DNA of 64,000 bases, from positions 329,637,090 to 329,701,089 of the forward strand of contig NC_061514.1 in the NCBI RefSeq assembly GCF_022539505.1. Direction: 5' to 3'. Shown here in pieces: positions 33,649 to 45,908 of this stretch; within the stretch, counting starts at the first letter, position 1; each line of letters starts with the position of its first letter. The position numbers and the translations under genes are program-made. The notes beneath the pieces were generated by a model, which saw only the letters and a program-made list of their open reading frames with translations, did not search any database and was not told where the DNA came from. The stretch comes from Lolium rigidum (lineage: Eukaryota > Streptophyta > Magnoliopsida > Poales > Poaceae).

Positions 33649-36600
33649 TCAACGAGACGTCTTCTTGAGCGGCTCCGGGAACGGCTTGTACAAGTCCTTC
33701 GTCGTCCACGTCCTTCCATCACCCTGCTTATGTAGGCGTTCTTCGATATCCCTCTTAGGCAACGCTCTGGCTACGTGTAAGAGGCCCGATCCGTTGGATA
33801 CATCTTGTAAGATAATTTCCGAGAGCTTTACTTGGATGCGATGGAAGTCTTCTCTAAGATCATCATCACTGATTTCCCTCGACATTTTAATGGGGTCTCG
33901 CTTACTAGGTGGCAGAGACATCATCTCTGCATCCTCGACAAACCCTTTAAGGTGATGGAGGACATAGAAGGCCTCCTTAATGCTGCCAGCTGGCTGCTTG
34001 ATACAAGGGAAGTTGATCACGTGCTTGAACCCGATCTTTTTAGTGTCCGGCCTGATATGTTGCCCATTCTTGTCGAAGGTGCCTCCACTTTTGGAGTAGC
34101 CAAGGATAGCCTCATCGAGAACACCCTTATTCTCGTGTAGTCTTTCTTCGTCGTCGTACTCGACGAGTCGAAATACTGGGCTAGTGACCACTTTGGATCT
34201 AGGATGATGAGTGTGCAGTATTTGTCCCTGCTCAACACATGCAATTGAAATGGAATGTTGGAAATGATCGGCAATGGAAGAAATATATAAGAAAGCATAA
34301 GTTACGACGGCCGTGAGCGGATGTGTACTTACTCGGGAAAGACAGCAGTAAGAATGGTGTTGCTCTCTTTGTGCATGAGCATGAAGTTCCGGAGGTACCG
34401 CACCGCCTTGGTCCGTGTCCTTGAGCCGTCCTGGAGCTGGCTATCGCGCATGTAGTAGGGATCCGCTACCGCGATGTGGCGGGGTCTCTCTCGTTGATCT
34501 TCATCTCGAAGATTAATCGCGTATAGGCGGACCAAGTTATAGTCGAGCCGTTTCGAGTGAAATAGATTGAAGACGTCCTCGAACGCTATGAAGAAGATAT
34601 CCGCTGGGTCTTCATTGACGAAGTTCTGGTTGGACGGCACCTTGACCGAGAACACCGGGTAATTTGGATCCTTTTCTTTAAGAAGGACGCTCTCTTGATA
34701 ATGAATAGAGTGCTGCAAAGGGAGCATTTGTCCACTTGCGAGGTGTTCCATGTCCGGAGGCAGTATAGGTTTACCAGCTTCATGACACCCGGGCAAGCCA
34801 TCCGGTGTAGGTGGTACCATGTCGTCGGCCCGGATCCTCTTAGGAGCAGGCTGGCTCGAAGATGCGCCCTTCTTGGCTCCTCTCTTCCTTCCCTTCTTCA
34901 CTTGACCTACTCGGGGGTGCTTGTGGTGCTGATGGTGGTGCTTCGGGTGCTGGTGGTGCTTCTGAGGTTGCCGGGGTTGATTTGGGTGGATCCCCGATGA
35001 TCGTCTTACGCAGCGTGTTAGGGCTGAAAACGGTAGCAGGCTTGACTTGAGCTGGATTGCCAGCCTCCGGAGGAGTGTCTTGAGAAAGACCCGTGAAGAC
35101 CAGGCGCTGCTTCGTGACTGTAGGGGGACGACTAAGTTGATCGCCGTGTGTGCGGAAGGCTTGTTCATCCATAGGAGGCATGTACATATCTTGGCTGCAG
35201 GCGCCGTTGTTGATGTAGGCATCGATGTCATCATCATCATCTACATCATTGCCATCAAGTGGCGCCATGTCCTGGACCTTAGGTGGTGGCGGTTGCGATG
35301 CCGCCGCTTGGCGTACCGTGCGTCTAGTAGGCGGTCGTTGCGGTAGCGCTCCCAACAACCGTTTGTGGCGTCCGGTGGTGACGGCGATCGTCGGTTCCTT
35401 CCGGGTGGCGGCGGCGACCGTCGGTTCCTTCAGGGTAGTGGGGCGGCGACCGCCGTTTCCTTAAGGGTGTCGTCGGCGTTGGCGATCTTGGGCCGGATGA
35501 TAGGGGAGGTGGCGCCGGTGCTTCTCTTACAACTCGGAAGACCCCCCCGACGAATCTGGTTCTTCGGCCATTTCATAAGCCATGAGGTGCAATCCCCAAG
35601 GGACAAAACCTCGCCTTCTTCTCGTGCCCGGAGGTTGAAAGGGGGGATGGCGTAGCGGTACTCCGGCACTACCATTACCAACTTGACCTTCGCCACGTCT
35701 TCCGTCAATGTAGCGCCGTGCATAACGCGGGAAGCCATGACAAAGCCGCTAGCAACTTCCACCAACTTGCCGCCGGGCTCCACCGTTTGCGTAAGCATGC
35801 ATTGTTCATCCCGAGTCGTGGGCGCCATGTTGGGCATCGTGAGATGGCAGTCACGAAAGGCATATATAGTTAAAGAAGATGACGCGAAGGAGTAACTAAT
35901 GAGTTTACCTCCTTGATGGCGTCGATCTCGGCTACCGTCGATACAAGGGCGGCGGTTGGGGGCGTCGATGCGACTCGGCTTGGAGCTGCGGCGGCGGTTG
36001 GAGCTGCGGCGGCGTCTGGTGGAGCCCCGACGCCGGCGTCGGGTGGAGCGGCACCGTCGGCGACACGTGGAAGCTTGAGTTGCTGCCGCTAAGGCTGGGC
36101 ACATGTATCGGCCCCACTTGACCTCCCGCATTCCAAGCAGCTAACCCCTCAATCAACCCGGGGGATGATCTCGCCGGATCTTCTCGTCCAATAACTTGTT
36201 CATCATCTCCGTGTTCTCCACAGGCTTTTCGGCCACCAGCTTCTCTAGTGACTCCACCTTCTTCTTCAGCTCTCCGAACCTCGGATTTATCCTTAGCCGA
36301 TGACCTCCTCTCCAACTTTCTCGTCTTGGCATCCGATCCGTAGTACTCGGATAGCTTCATACTTGTGCCAAAGCCGGACACACGGCCAGCCGACGTCGGT
36401 GGCTTGTCTGGCTCCCTCTCCTTGTACTTGTTCATCGCCCCGTTGAAAGGCGTGTCCCACGGTTCCGTCGACCCTCGGGACGACGGGCCAGCCTTCTTCA
36501 ACTCTTCATCCTTTAGACAAAGGAACTTAAGGTTAGCCCATTTGGCTTCATTGCCTAATAAGATGAGCGAAATAATATAGAACTATCCTTACCAGGTACT

Positions 36601-37619
36601 TCTCGAAACCCTTCACGTCTTCGTGATCCGTAATAAATTCCCCCGTCTTCCGGCCTAAGTAGTAGCGGGACCGGACAAAGTTCCTAGCCCTGTTCATCCC
36701 GGATTTTGTGCCAGGGGTTTTCTTTCCCCGCACGTACCATCTCGGCATCCTCCTTGTCCCAAGTGGGCTGTTTTCCTCGGTAACCGCCGCTTCCGCAATG
36801 GTGGGTCCCTAAGTTCAAATCCCGCATTTTCTTCCCCTGTGCGGTCCATTTTTTAACAAACAGTCACTCCGTAAGTAAGACTTGAATGCATTAAAGTCTT
36901 CTAAGGAGAGCGATGGGTCTTTGCTACTTATCCTCTCCCAGCTTTCACCGGCCTCGATCTTTCCCTTCAGCCGGTTCTTCCAGCTTGCTCAAGGCGGTGC
37001 TCATCTTCGTGAGAGCTAAAGAGTCCACCTTCTTATTTAACGGCTCCGGGAACGTGTATCGTTGGTGAAGCTTCCGGAGGAGGGATTGGACGATAGCCTC
37101 GTTCTCCTTGCTTCGAGGTCCTCGAGTTAGGATCGGCACGGTTTCACTGGACGATGCACCCTAGTTGCATGCCGTACCCTTTGGCAACCCACGAAGGCTC
37201 CAAGGGTAGGCCACTTTCGGAGACTACCGTGAAATGATCGGTGACGTTGGCGAGCACTTGCGGCCTCCGATCCCTCCTTGCCCTCCTCGCCGTCCTCTTC
37301 TTCTTACCCTCCCCGAGGGTTGCCGCCGCTATCACCTTCCGTGCGGTTGGCCGCGTTCTCTTCACCGGCCGTCTCTTCACCGGTCCGGGCGGCGTCGTCC
37401 CAGTATCGTCATCGTCGCCGGTGTCGGCGGCGGCCCCCGGCCCTCTCCCTCGGAGGCGTTGTCCCGGCCCTCTCCCTCGGAGGCGGCGTCCCGGCCCTCT
37501 TCCTCATCGTCGGCGACTCGGCGGCGGCCTTCCGGGCTGCTCGTAGCCCTCCCGTAAGTCCTTGTTGGCCTCTCTCGCTTCATCGTTCGGCTCCCGGGCT
37601 TAGAAGTGTTGCCCGACAT
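33649..37619 (-). pseudogene. CACTA 2 second gene: TNPA-like protein with degenerate Ulp1-like C-terminus
   Basis: Starts at ATG 37619 (MSGNTSKPGSRTMKRERPTR), with an acidic/Arg-rich head, then HFTVVSESGLPLEPSWVAKG, KLHQRYTFPEPLNKKVDSLA, a Ptta-like MPRWYVRGKKTPGTKSGMNR block (36748-36590), MKLSEYYGSDAKTRKLERRS, VPEYRYAIPPFNLRAREEGE, a Pro/His-rich linker (34880-35000), and HSIHYQESVLLKEKDPNYPV through FEDVFNLFHSKRLDYNLVRL and ADPYYMRDSQLQDGSRTRTK. The last exons give YCTLIILDPKWSLAQYFDSS and KQPAGSIKEAFYVLHH, ending at 33649. The layout follows Ulp1-like domains of CACTA proteins. Where the active Cys is expected (compare NLCGYYVC in element 1) the text is SIKEAFYV, so protease activity is probably lost. 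Frame breaks occur near 34180, 34860, 35360, 36000 and 36900. Confidence 0.68.
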
Positions 37620-37689
37620 GTTTATTTGCACTTCATTAAAAAGAGGCAACAAGTTAGTACAAAAGTCAACCAGAAAATTCGGCATGACT

Positions 37690-39120
37690 TTTGCTAATTT
37701 TTCTACGTAGAGTGCCCATTTCTCAACCGAAACGGAAGTTAATCAACGCTTCGGGAGAAATGGGCAACTCAATGAAATCCCTGCAAAAATATCCACCATA
37801 TACACCATATATCCACCATATCCACCATAAACCGTAAAACCTGGACATATATTGCTGGACATATATAGTTCCTATTTTTTTAACCTGGAGCACTACAACA
37901 AATTAACCTGAAGCATCTACAATACATCAAACAAAACCTGGTGCATCAATACAGACTGGCATTATTAACCTAGAGCATCAATACAACAAATATTATTAAC
38001 CTGGAGCATCTACAACAAATTAACTCTGGAGAATCTACAATACATCAAACAAAACCTAGAGCAATCACCTGGAGCACTACAACAAACCTGGAGCATCTTT
38101 TTAACCAACTGTTAGCATATTTAGTGCAGCCAAGGCAAGTAGCTAATGACTTAGAAAAATGACTTCAATAGTAGGCAGTAGCATTTCATTCAAAATCAAC
38201 TAGGCAAGTATCATTTCATGATTAGCTTGTTCATTTTTTCATTTGTATTAAAAAACCTAACAAATCCTAGCTAGCAAGAGCAATAAAGAACATCAACATA
38301 TAAAATTCCGTAGATAATTAAATAGCAGAAGCTTGAGCATCATATGGAAATGCTAGTGTCTTCAAATGAAAATGCTATTACTCATAATTACTTAAATTTT
38401 TGGTAGATAATTACTTAAATTTAAAAAGGCAGATATATGCTTCTTCATAACCAAGAATACAAGCTTAAATTTAAAAAGGCAAGATATGCTTCTTCATAAC
38501 CAAGAGCAAGCCAACCAAGTAGCTACTGCCAACATGTGAGCATGAGCATCATTTACGTACGCAGAAACAACAACAACATTAGCTTGTTCATTTTTATTTT
38601 TATTCCCAAATAGTAGGTTGTAGCTTGTTCATTCAAATAGTAGGCAGTAGCTTTTTTATCTCTAAATTCAAACAGCAGCATTTCATGTACTAGTAGCATT
38701 ATTATCTTGAAACCCCAAGCAAGAATCGGTATATCATGACATGTGACCAGTAGCTACGCCAATATATTCATGAAAGCATCATCCAATGCATTATTTGGGG
38801 GAAGCAAAATTGGGGTGCTATAGGATCATAGGCATTCATAGGTTTAAACATTTGACATGTGACCGTAGCTACCGCCAATATATCTCGTTAACCCTCTTTT
38901 AAACATTTTCAAAATTCTTATCATCTCGTCTAAATCAAAATTCATACCGACCATCAAATTTCTATTTGACTAACACATCAAAATTCATAAATTGAATGTC
39001 CACATAAGCTATAGCAAGCACTACATCAAAATTTATACCGACCATCAAAATTCTATTTGACTATATGTATATGCAACATTGTCAATTGCTCAATCAAAAT
39101 TAACTACATCACCAGCAAGA
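37690..39120. other. AT-rich internal region of CACTA 2
   Basis: No gene. It contains degenerate repeats of AACCTGGAGCATCTACAA (37880-38105) and a direct duplication of CTTAAATTTAAAAAGGCA...GCTTCTTCATAACCAAGA (38405-38450 and 38463-38508). It is upstream of the second gene's start. Confidence 0.6.
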
Positions 39121-39122
39121 AA

Positions 39123-39490
39123 TTAAGCAAATTGAGAACCAAATTGAGAGGCAGGGAGGGGCCGGGGCACGGGGGAGAGGGAGGGGCCGGGGCACAGGGG
39201 AGAGGGAGGGAGGCACAAGGGAGAGGGAGGGAGGCACAGGGGAGAGGGAGGGATCTCACCGACGGCGGCGCTAGGCGGTGATGGCGAGCGCGGCGATGGT
39301 CCTCCTCCTCCTCCTCCCCGCTGCCGCGGCGCGGCGGGGTGGTCCTCCTCCTCCTGCTCGCGGCGTGTGCGGGGGGTGGTCCTCCTCCTCCTGCTCGCAG
39401 CGTGGGCGGGGCGGTCCTCCTCCTCCTCCTCCTCCTCTTCCTCCTGCTCGGCGGCGGTGGCGAGTGCTAGGCGGCGGTGGAAGCTAGGGT
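39123..39490 (+). repeat. GGGAGAGGGA and CCTCCTCCT simple repeats
   Basis: GGGAGAGGGAGGG-type repeats (39150-39250) are followed by CTCCTCCTC runs (39300-39450). Frames here are Glu-, Pro- or Arg-rich artefacts. Confidence 0.8.
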
Positions 39491-39554
39491 TCGTCACGCG
39501 GATACGAATGGGGAAGAGAGAGATGGGGGGAAGAGCGAACCGCCATTTCACCAA

Positions 39555-39690
39555 GTCGCAGTCTCGTGGCGCACCTAGTTGTGCATGCGCCATAGAATTC
39601 CTTAACTCTGTGGCGCACTAAGCGGGACATGCGCCACGAATTAAGGAATTCTATGGCGCATGCGATACTAGGTGCGCCACGCAATTTACC
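39555..39690. repeat. Internal copy of the CACTA 2 subterminal repeat cluster
   Basis: GTGGCGCACCTAG, TGCGCCATAGAATTC, CTCTGTGGCGCAC, TGCGCCACGAATTAAGG and TATGGCGCATGC are spaced as at the ends. The cluster lies about 1.9 kb upstream of the second gene's ATG at 37619 and 0.3 kb past the transposase stop. Confidence 0.8.
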
Positions 39691-39732
39691 GACTTGGTAA
39701 ACAAACAGGGCTGATGCCGTGTTCGTCGTAAA

Positions 39733-39815
39733 CACAAGCATTAGCCCGATGGTTAAGCCCACTGGTAGGCTTGGGTAACCTGTGTTCGAACCCCGGTTGC
39801 CCCTACTTTTTCCTT
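39733..39815 (+). ncRNA. tRNA-like sequence with Pol III A and B boxes (possible SINE head)
   Basis: TAGCCCGATGG (near 39743) fits an A box and GTTCGAACCCC (near 39785) a B box, about 30 nt apart. A T-rich tract (TTTTTCCTTTTT) follows. The arms do not fold into a good functional tRNA by eye, so a tRNA-derived SINE remnant is more likely. Confidence 0.45.
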
Positions 39816-39999
39816 TTTAAAAATGTTTTTGTTACATTTTCAAGAAACAACACAACATTTAATAATAATTACTAGAGATTTTCAATTACAAATTACTTGT
39901 CTCACACACACATGTTCTTGTCTCTCTCACACACACATGCATGTACTTGTCACACACACATACACCAAAAAAAGATCTTCTTCGTCCCGGCTCCGAGCT

Positions 40000-42900
40000 C
40001 TAGCGTCTCTTCGCAATCTTCTTGCCCTTTCGGTTGTTGGCGGTTGAATACTTTATACCGGCCACCTTGAGATTTCTTCGCGTGAATGGACAACCTTTAG
40101 AGGGTAGGGAGGTCTTCCTTCTTACTTTACTAGTAGTAGGCATGTCGAAGTGCTCGTCGAATTCCTCCTCCATCTTCGGGTCACCGTTCTTGTCCAAGTC
40201 TTCCTCGTTGGCGTCTCCTTGCATTCCTATGATGCTCCTCTTGCCCCTCCTCACGACAACACGGCTAGGCCTCGACGGATCGGTGATGAAGAAGCATTGG
40301 TCAACTTGGCTACCGAGTACCCATGGCTCATTTTTCGCGGATGCGTTCTTCGATTTTGCATCGGGTATAACCATGGTTGTGAAATATCGGCCTTCTTTTC
40401 GACCTTCTTGGCCCATCTCACACGAAACATTGGCACCGTCTCTCCACGAGAATTGAGCTCCCATATCTCCTCGATCCTTCCAAAAATCTTTCCTTGACAT
40501 TAGTCTCGTCATCGGCGTATGACAAAGCATAGTTACTCCCGAGTTTTGATTTTCACTATTTCTGTCCTTTTCCTCGGTGTAGAATCCGTAACCGTTGATG
40601 TCGTACCCCGATAGGTCCTTACGTTATGCGCGGGTCCCCGTGATAAGGTGTATATGAGTTTTTCATCTTCGGTAGAAGGCGTATTTCTCGTGCTTCAACC
40701 AGTTGAGTTTGCTTGAACCAACGCGTGAAGCTGGAGTTGTGCTTTTGGTTACGTCTCCCATCTTCCTCGGCCGGCCCATATCGATGTAATTCTGCTCGAC
40801 CATGCTTTTGTGCTCTTGCACGAAAGGTTCGGTCAGTTTTAAGTGTTGTAGCGCGACCCGGTGAGCCTCGTCAAAGTCGTCGCGTCGATTTTCAATGCCG
40901 ACATGGATCGAGCGGTAGCCCTCGCGGTGACCGACTCAGCCGAGCCTCCCGAGGTGCGTCCCGGGTGGTAGACCAACATGATCCTCGTCGTCCTCGGTGC
41001 TTAGATAATTCTGGCGGAAGGAGATGCACTCGTAGGTTAGAAACCCCTTGGCCATGCTTGCGTCTGGACGGGCCCTATTGCGAACGTATCCTTTCATGAC
41101 ACCGTTCGCCTTTCGAAAGGCATCATGTTGTGGAGGAACGTTGGGCCGAGCTGCTTGATGTCTTCAACGACATGGAGAAGGAGATGGACGCATATATCAC
41201 GGAATGCGAGCGGGAAGTAAATCTCGAGCTCACATAGTATCACCACGATCTCATCCTCGTAGCATCTTGAGCTGCCTCACGCCGATCGACTTCCCGGTGA
41301 TAACGTCAAAAAGTTGCATAGGCCAAACAGCGTATCACGGACGTGCTCGTCCATTATGCCTCGGATCGCAACGGGAAGTATCCGCGCCATTAGCACGTGG
41401 CAATCGTGAGACTTCATCCCGGTGAACCTCTTCTTCGCTACGTCCAGTATCTCGCTTATATTCCCCGAGTAACCGTGAGGAACTTTCACTCCTAGGAGGC
41501 ACCTGAAAAACGCTCGAGCTCCTCCGGACTCGTTGTGAAGCAGGCAGCGGGAAGCTGCACCGCGTTCTTCTTAGCCCTTTTACGGAGACGTTGAGTCCCT
41601 TCCGTCCGATCATCATCATCATCATCATCATCATCGTCGATATCGGGGCTTGAAGATCTTTCCCGATGCCAAAATGTTTAAGATCGTATCTTGCTTTCGG
41701 TCCATCCTTGGACTTCTCTCGAGTTGCAAAGAGTGCCAAGCGGACTCTCGGTAACGTTCTTCGTAATGTGCATGACATCGAGGCTGTGGGGCGTGTGGAG
41801 GACCTTCCAGGTACTCCAAGTCGTGGAAAACGGACCTCGCTTTCCATACACCGAGCAGCGGCTCGGCTTCGGTCGCTTCTTTCCCGGCGCCGGGCACTCC
41901 TTCCAATTTTTCAGAAGATCATCGATTTCTGCGCCGCTCCTCGGGCGTGGGGGTCCATCGGGCTCATCTTTACCATTGAACGGATCACCGCGTTTTCTCC
42001 ACGGGTGATCCAAGCGAAGCCACCTTCGAGCACCTGGGTAGACGGTTTTCGAGGACCCGGGATCCCTTGGTAGTTGTAGATGCGGGGTATCGTCCATGCA
42101 CTTCACACAACCGTTGAATCCGTGGCCCACCCGGCGGATACATATGCGTAACCAGGATAGTCCGTGACCGTCGTGATCAACGCGGCTCTCATATCGAAAT
42201 AAGTTCTAGTGTAGGCGTCCCACGTACGGGGTGGCGTCTTCCACAACGTGTCTAACTCCTCTTCGAGCAGCCCGAGATACAAATGCATGTCGACACCTGG
42301 TTGTTTCGGCCCTCGAATGAGAATACTCAGTGTATGTACCTTTGCTTGGTGCACAGCCACGGGGTAGGTTGTAAGGCCATACAAACACAGGCCAGGTGCT
42401 ATGCGTGCTACTCTGGTTGCCGAACGGATTGAGTCCATCGGTGCTCATACCCAGCCTGATGTTCCTTGCGTCGCCCCCGAACCTAGGGAAGGCGATGTCC
42501 AATGTTTGCCATCTGTCCAGTCGTCCGAAGGGTGTGTCGACATATAGCCCATCTCCGGATCTTCTTCGGGCTTCGCCTTTCCTCGTGCCATTGCATGAGC
42601 TTTGCTTCCTTAGGGTCCACGAAATACCGCTGCGGACGGGGAGTGATAGGAAAGTACCATACCACCTTTCGAGGTACCTTCTTGTTCCCAACCTTGTACC
42701 GTCCGTGGCCACACACCGGACATGTGGTTCTGTCCTTGTACTCGCACCTATAAATCACACAATCATTAATGCAGGCGTGGTATTTTTCGTGCGGTAGGTC
42801 AAGGGGACACACGACTTTCTTGGCCTCCTCGGTACTACTTGGCAATGTGTTCCCTCCGGGAGACGATCGTGCCAGAATTTTAAGCTCTTGCTCGAAGCCG

Positions 42901-43482
42901 GAATCGGTCCACTTGTTCCGCGTCTTCATCTCGCAGGTAATCAAGCGTTACATGCAAGCGCGTATCCTGCGGACGACACCCGGGAAAGATCGGAGTCATC
43001 CCGTCTTTCTCCATTTGCGACAGCTTGGCTCTCTCTCTAGCTGCAACTCTATCGTTGCTCGTCTCCGGAGGAGCAGATCTTGAACATGAGAGTCCCGCAA
43101 GGCCGAAATTAGCGTGGTCGCGCCGGAATCTTCTTCTTCATCATGATGATGTTCTCCGCCGGCATCTTCTTCTTCATGATGATCTTCTCCGTCGACTTCT
43201 TCTTCATGATGATAGTCCCCGTCGGCATGATGATAGTCTTCTTCATGATGATAGTCGTCTCGCCGACATGGTCTTCATGCGCACCATTTGATGGGGCCGG
43301 CCGCGCTCGGTTGTCTTGCATGAAACCGCGCCTCGCAGGTGCTCCTCCGCTTGTCCGGAATCGGGGTTGATCCAGCGCTCGAGTTTGCATGATCGACACG
43401 GACATCTTATCCGGCGCCTATTGTTCCGAATCATGTCCTCCTTCGCGTCTATCTTGTATCTAGAGATTCGAGCGGAACTCAT
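40000..43482 (-). pseudogene. CACTA 2 TNPD-type transposase
   Basis: Starts at ATG 43482 (MSSARISRYKIDAKEDMIRN) with the transposase-associated RIRCPCRSCKLERWINPDSG. An acidic, His-rich linker follows (43130-43265; DYHHEEDYHHADGDYHHEEE in the likely frame). The tnp2 domain gives KVVCPLDLPHEKYHACINDC (about 42810), STDGLNPFGNQSSTHSTWPV (about 42430), GPKQPGVDMHLYLGLLEEEL (about 42290) and LDVMHITKNVTESPLGTL (about 41760). DUF4218-like text is MKSHDCHVLMARILPVAIRG (about 41410) and GPTFLHNMMPFER (about 41125). The C-terminus (40530-40000) includes FITDPSRPSRVVVRRGKRSI and ends in KKIAKRR. Multiple frameshifts occur, and 40560-41000 is heavily degraded. Domain order is as in element 1 but the sequence is distant. 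Confidence 0.85.
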
Positions 43483-44064
43483 CGAGAGGACCATGCTTGC
43501 CCGCAAATGGTATACATAGAACAGGAAATTAGAACCGCACCAAATGCACACACATGCATGGGCCGTACCTCTCCTCAAGGTATTACATGGAGTGGAAAAA
43601 TTCGGCATGACCTCTCCTCAAAGTAGGACATATGGGTAGTGCAAAACTTGCCGAAACGGAAATGAATCAACATTTCGGCAAACATCCATGCACCACACCG
43701 GCACACACACAAGCGCTTCACCTGCAACAAGCATCCATACACACGACGGCCACACAAGATCTACAAGCATATGCATGTCTCCTCCAAGCATATGTATGTC
43801 TCCTCCAACTACTCACCTTCTAGATTCGATACCGAGACGAGACCGCGATCGATGACTTCGAGAGGAGGAGAGAGTATGGAGAGCCTTCTCCTCAACTCCA
43901 ATTAAGTATCAACCAAAGTAAGTGTAATAAATACCCAAGCAAGTGAAAAGTGGAGTCAAAATGGTATGAGAGAGAAGGGGGGACGAGCTAGATGGAGGAA
44001 GAAGAATGGCTTGTGTAGTGTGGTAGGTGGGAGGTTGCTCACTTTTGTAGATCTGTTCGCTAAT

Positions 44065-44464
44065 TCCGTGGCGCACCAACCACAGCTGCGCCACGGAATA
44101 GCTTATTTCTGTGGCGCACCGACCGTAGTGCGCCACGTGAATAACTTATTTCCGTGGCGCACGAATACGCTGCGCCACAGAATACCTTATTTTTGTGGCG
44201 CATCGTCGCCGTGCGCCACGTAAGAAGTAATTTACGTGGCGCACCGAGGTTTGTGCGCCATAGAAATTGTAAAACCAATGATTGGGGGTGACAGGGTGTG
44301 GGGCCCACCAAGTTTTTGTGGCGCACGGTTTAGCAGTGCGCCACAAAATTAAGCTATTTCTGTGGCGCACCGAGCTTCGTGCGCCACAAAATAAGTTTCT
44401 GTGGCGCACCAAAAATGGTGCGCCACAGAACTAAGCTTCGCCTATAAGGGTTTTCCTACTAGTG
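44065..44464. repeat. Right subterminal repeat cluster of CACTA 2
   Basis: At least ten alternating TTTCTGTGGCGCACC / GTGCGCCACAGAA units from 44068 to 44430, then the TIR. It lies about 600 bp upstream of the transposase ATG. Confidence 0.85.
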
Positions 44465-44700
44465 GTCACATAAGATATGCATATAACTAAAACATAGTTT
44501 ACATATAATTGTGTCCAAAACATAGTTCACAGATAGTTAAAGATATAGTTATGTCCAAATATTATAAAATCATTAAGTAGCAGCAGTTCGTGACACAGCG
44601 GTGTCCATAAATTGGGCCGCTAAAAAAAATTAGATTAAAATTTTTGGACCTGTTTAGCGAGAAAATAGCCGCTATGGAGGTAAATTGAGACTAAATAACT
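44465..44700 (+). mobile_element. hAT-like MITE, right part
   Basis: Continues the element cut at 32630. AAATAGCCGCTATGG near 44665 resembles the inverse of the GCTATAGCC motifs at the left. A clean right end with TSD was not found. Confidence 0.4.
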
Positions 44701-45908
44701 ATAGTTGCGCTTACAGTTCCAATCGATCCTTGCAAATTTTCTCAGAGAAACAATCATTACAGCTTTGGTGGAGGGCATGGCCTTGGTCGCGGTAGATAGT
44801 GTGAGAAGAAAGAGAAAGAAAAGTAGAAGAACCAAAAGTAGGCCGGACCAAAATAAAGCTTTTGGGCTGGGTTTTCATGTTCTGGAATAACTGGCCAACG
44901 TGAAAATCCCAACGGACCCCTCAACATAAATAGACCAGCCTTAGCCCTATTTGTTGCTCGCTGCCGGGCTACCTTAGGCCCAATAAGGTTCTGTACCACC
45001 TTCTCTCTCTCTCTCTCTCACTCTCTCTCTCTCTCTCATCTTCTATTTTCTTTACTTTTTTTACTTCACTTTTACTACATTACTTTTTTGTTTTTTCGTC
45101 TTAACCATTAATCATGCCATTTTCTAGAGCAATATATGAATTTATCTGAGATTTAGGAACAATTGTTCTGACTTATTCATTTTTATGCATTTAATTTTAA
45201 AGAGAAGAACGCTTTCATATTTTTACCTTTTGTGATTTTGCATCTTCTATTAAATACATTAATAAAATCAAATTTTTTGGTCATGGACTTGAACATTGCT
45301 TATAACTACATGAAAATTGTATTGATAAAAAATATTTGGACATTTGTTTTCAATTAATTAATTTAAACGGCTAAACTTCTTCTATTCGTATAAGAACATT
45401 TCTTGAATTAACTTATTTTTCGCTACTTTTACTACTTTGATTTTTATTTTTTCCGCAAAAAGCATCAATTATTGGAGCTTGACAGGGAACTCCTTTTACA
45501 ATTCTCTTTTTGCATTTGGACATTAAATGAATGATTTATGTATACAAACTCAACAATTTGGGGCACACTAGTAAACTAATTATTCCAAAAATACAAAATT
45601 ACTTCTAGCTTCATTATCAAGTTATTTTTCTTTTGAAAAGGATCCTGGCATTAAAATAAACATATGATACTACAAAGCATCTCAACAAAAATAAAATTAA
45701 ATAAAATTCTTGAGATATCCTTTGTCTTCAATCTCCAGACCGTGTCGACGGCGCGTTGCCGCTGCCCGCTGGACCGCCTTGACGTTGTTGGTTACGGACG
45801 GGAAGTCGCCCAGGAGACAAAGAGGAAGAAGTAATCAATTATATATAGTATTTAATTTTATTTATTTATATGACAAACCTACAAATAATATACATAAATT
45901 TTACAGAA
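44701..45908. other. AT-rich spacer with a (CT)n microsatellite
   Basis: (CT)n runs from 45002 to 45038. The rest is AT-rich without a supported gene. Confidence 0.5.

Larger units (their letters stand above)
32631..44464 (-). mobile_element. Full-length CACTA (En/Spm) element 2, 11,834 bp
   Basis: The left end is CACTAGTAGGAAAAGCC at 32631 and the right end TTTTCCTACTAGTG finishes at 44464. GTC flanks both sides (32628-32630, 44465-44467). The subterminal repeat TTCTGTGGCGCAC/GTGCGCCACAGAA is unrelated in sequence to that of element 1. Gene order is the same: a TNPD-like gene near the right end and a second gene with a Ulp1-like end near the left, both on the minus strand, with an internal repeat cluster between. 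Both genes are broken. Confidence 0.92.

Noticed and set aside
39733..39815. Functional tRNA gene
   Set aside because: Acceptor and anticodon arms do not pair convincingly; only the A and B boxes are good.
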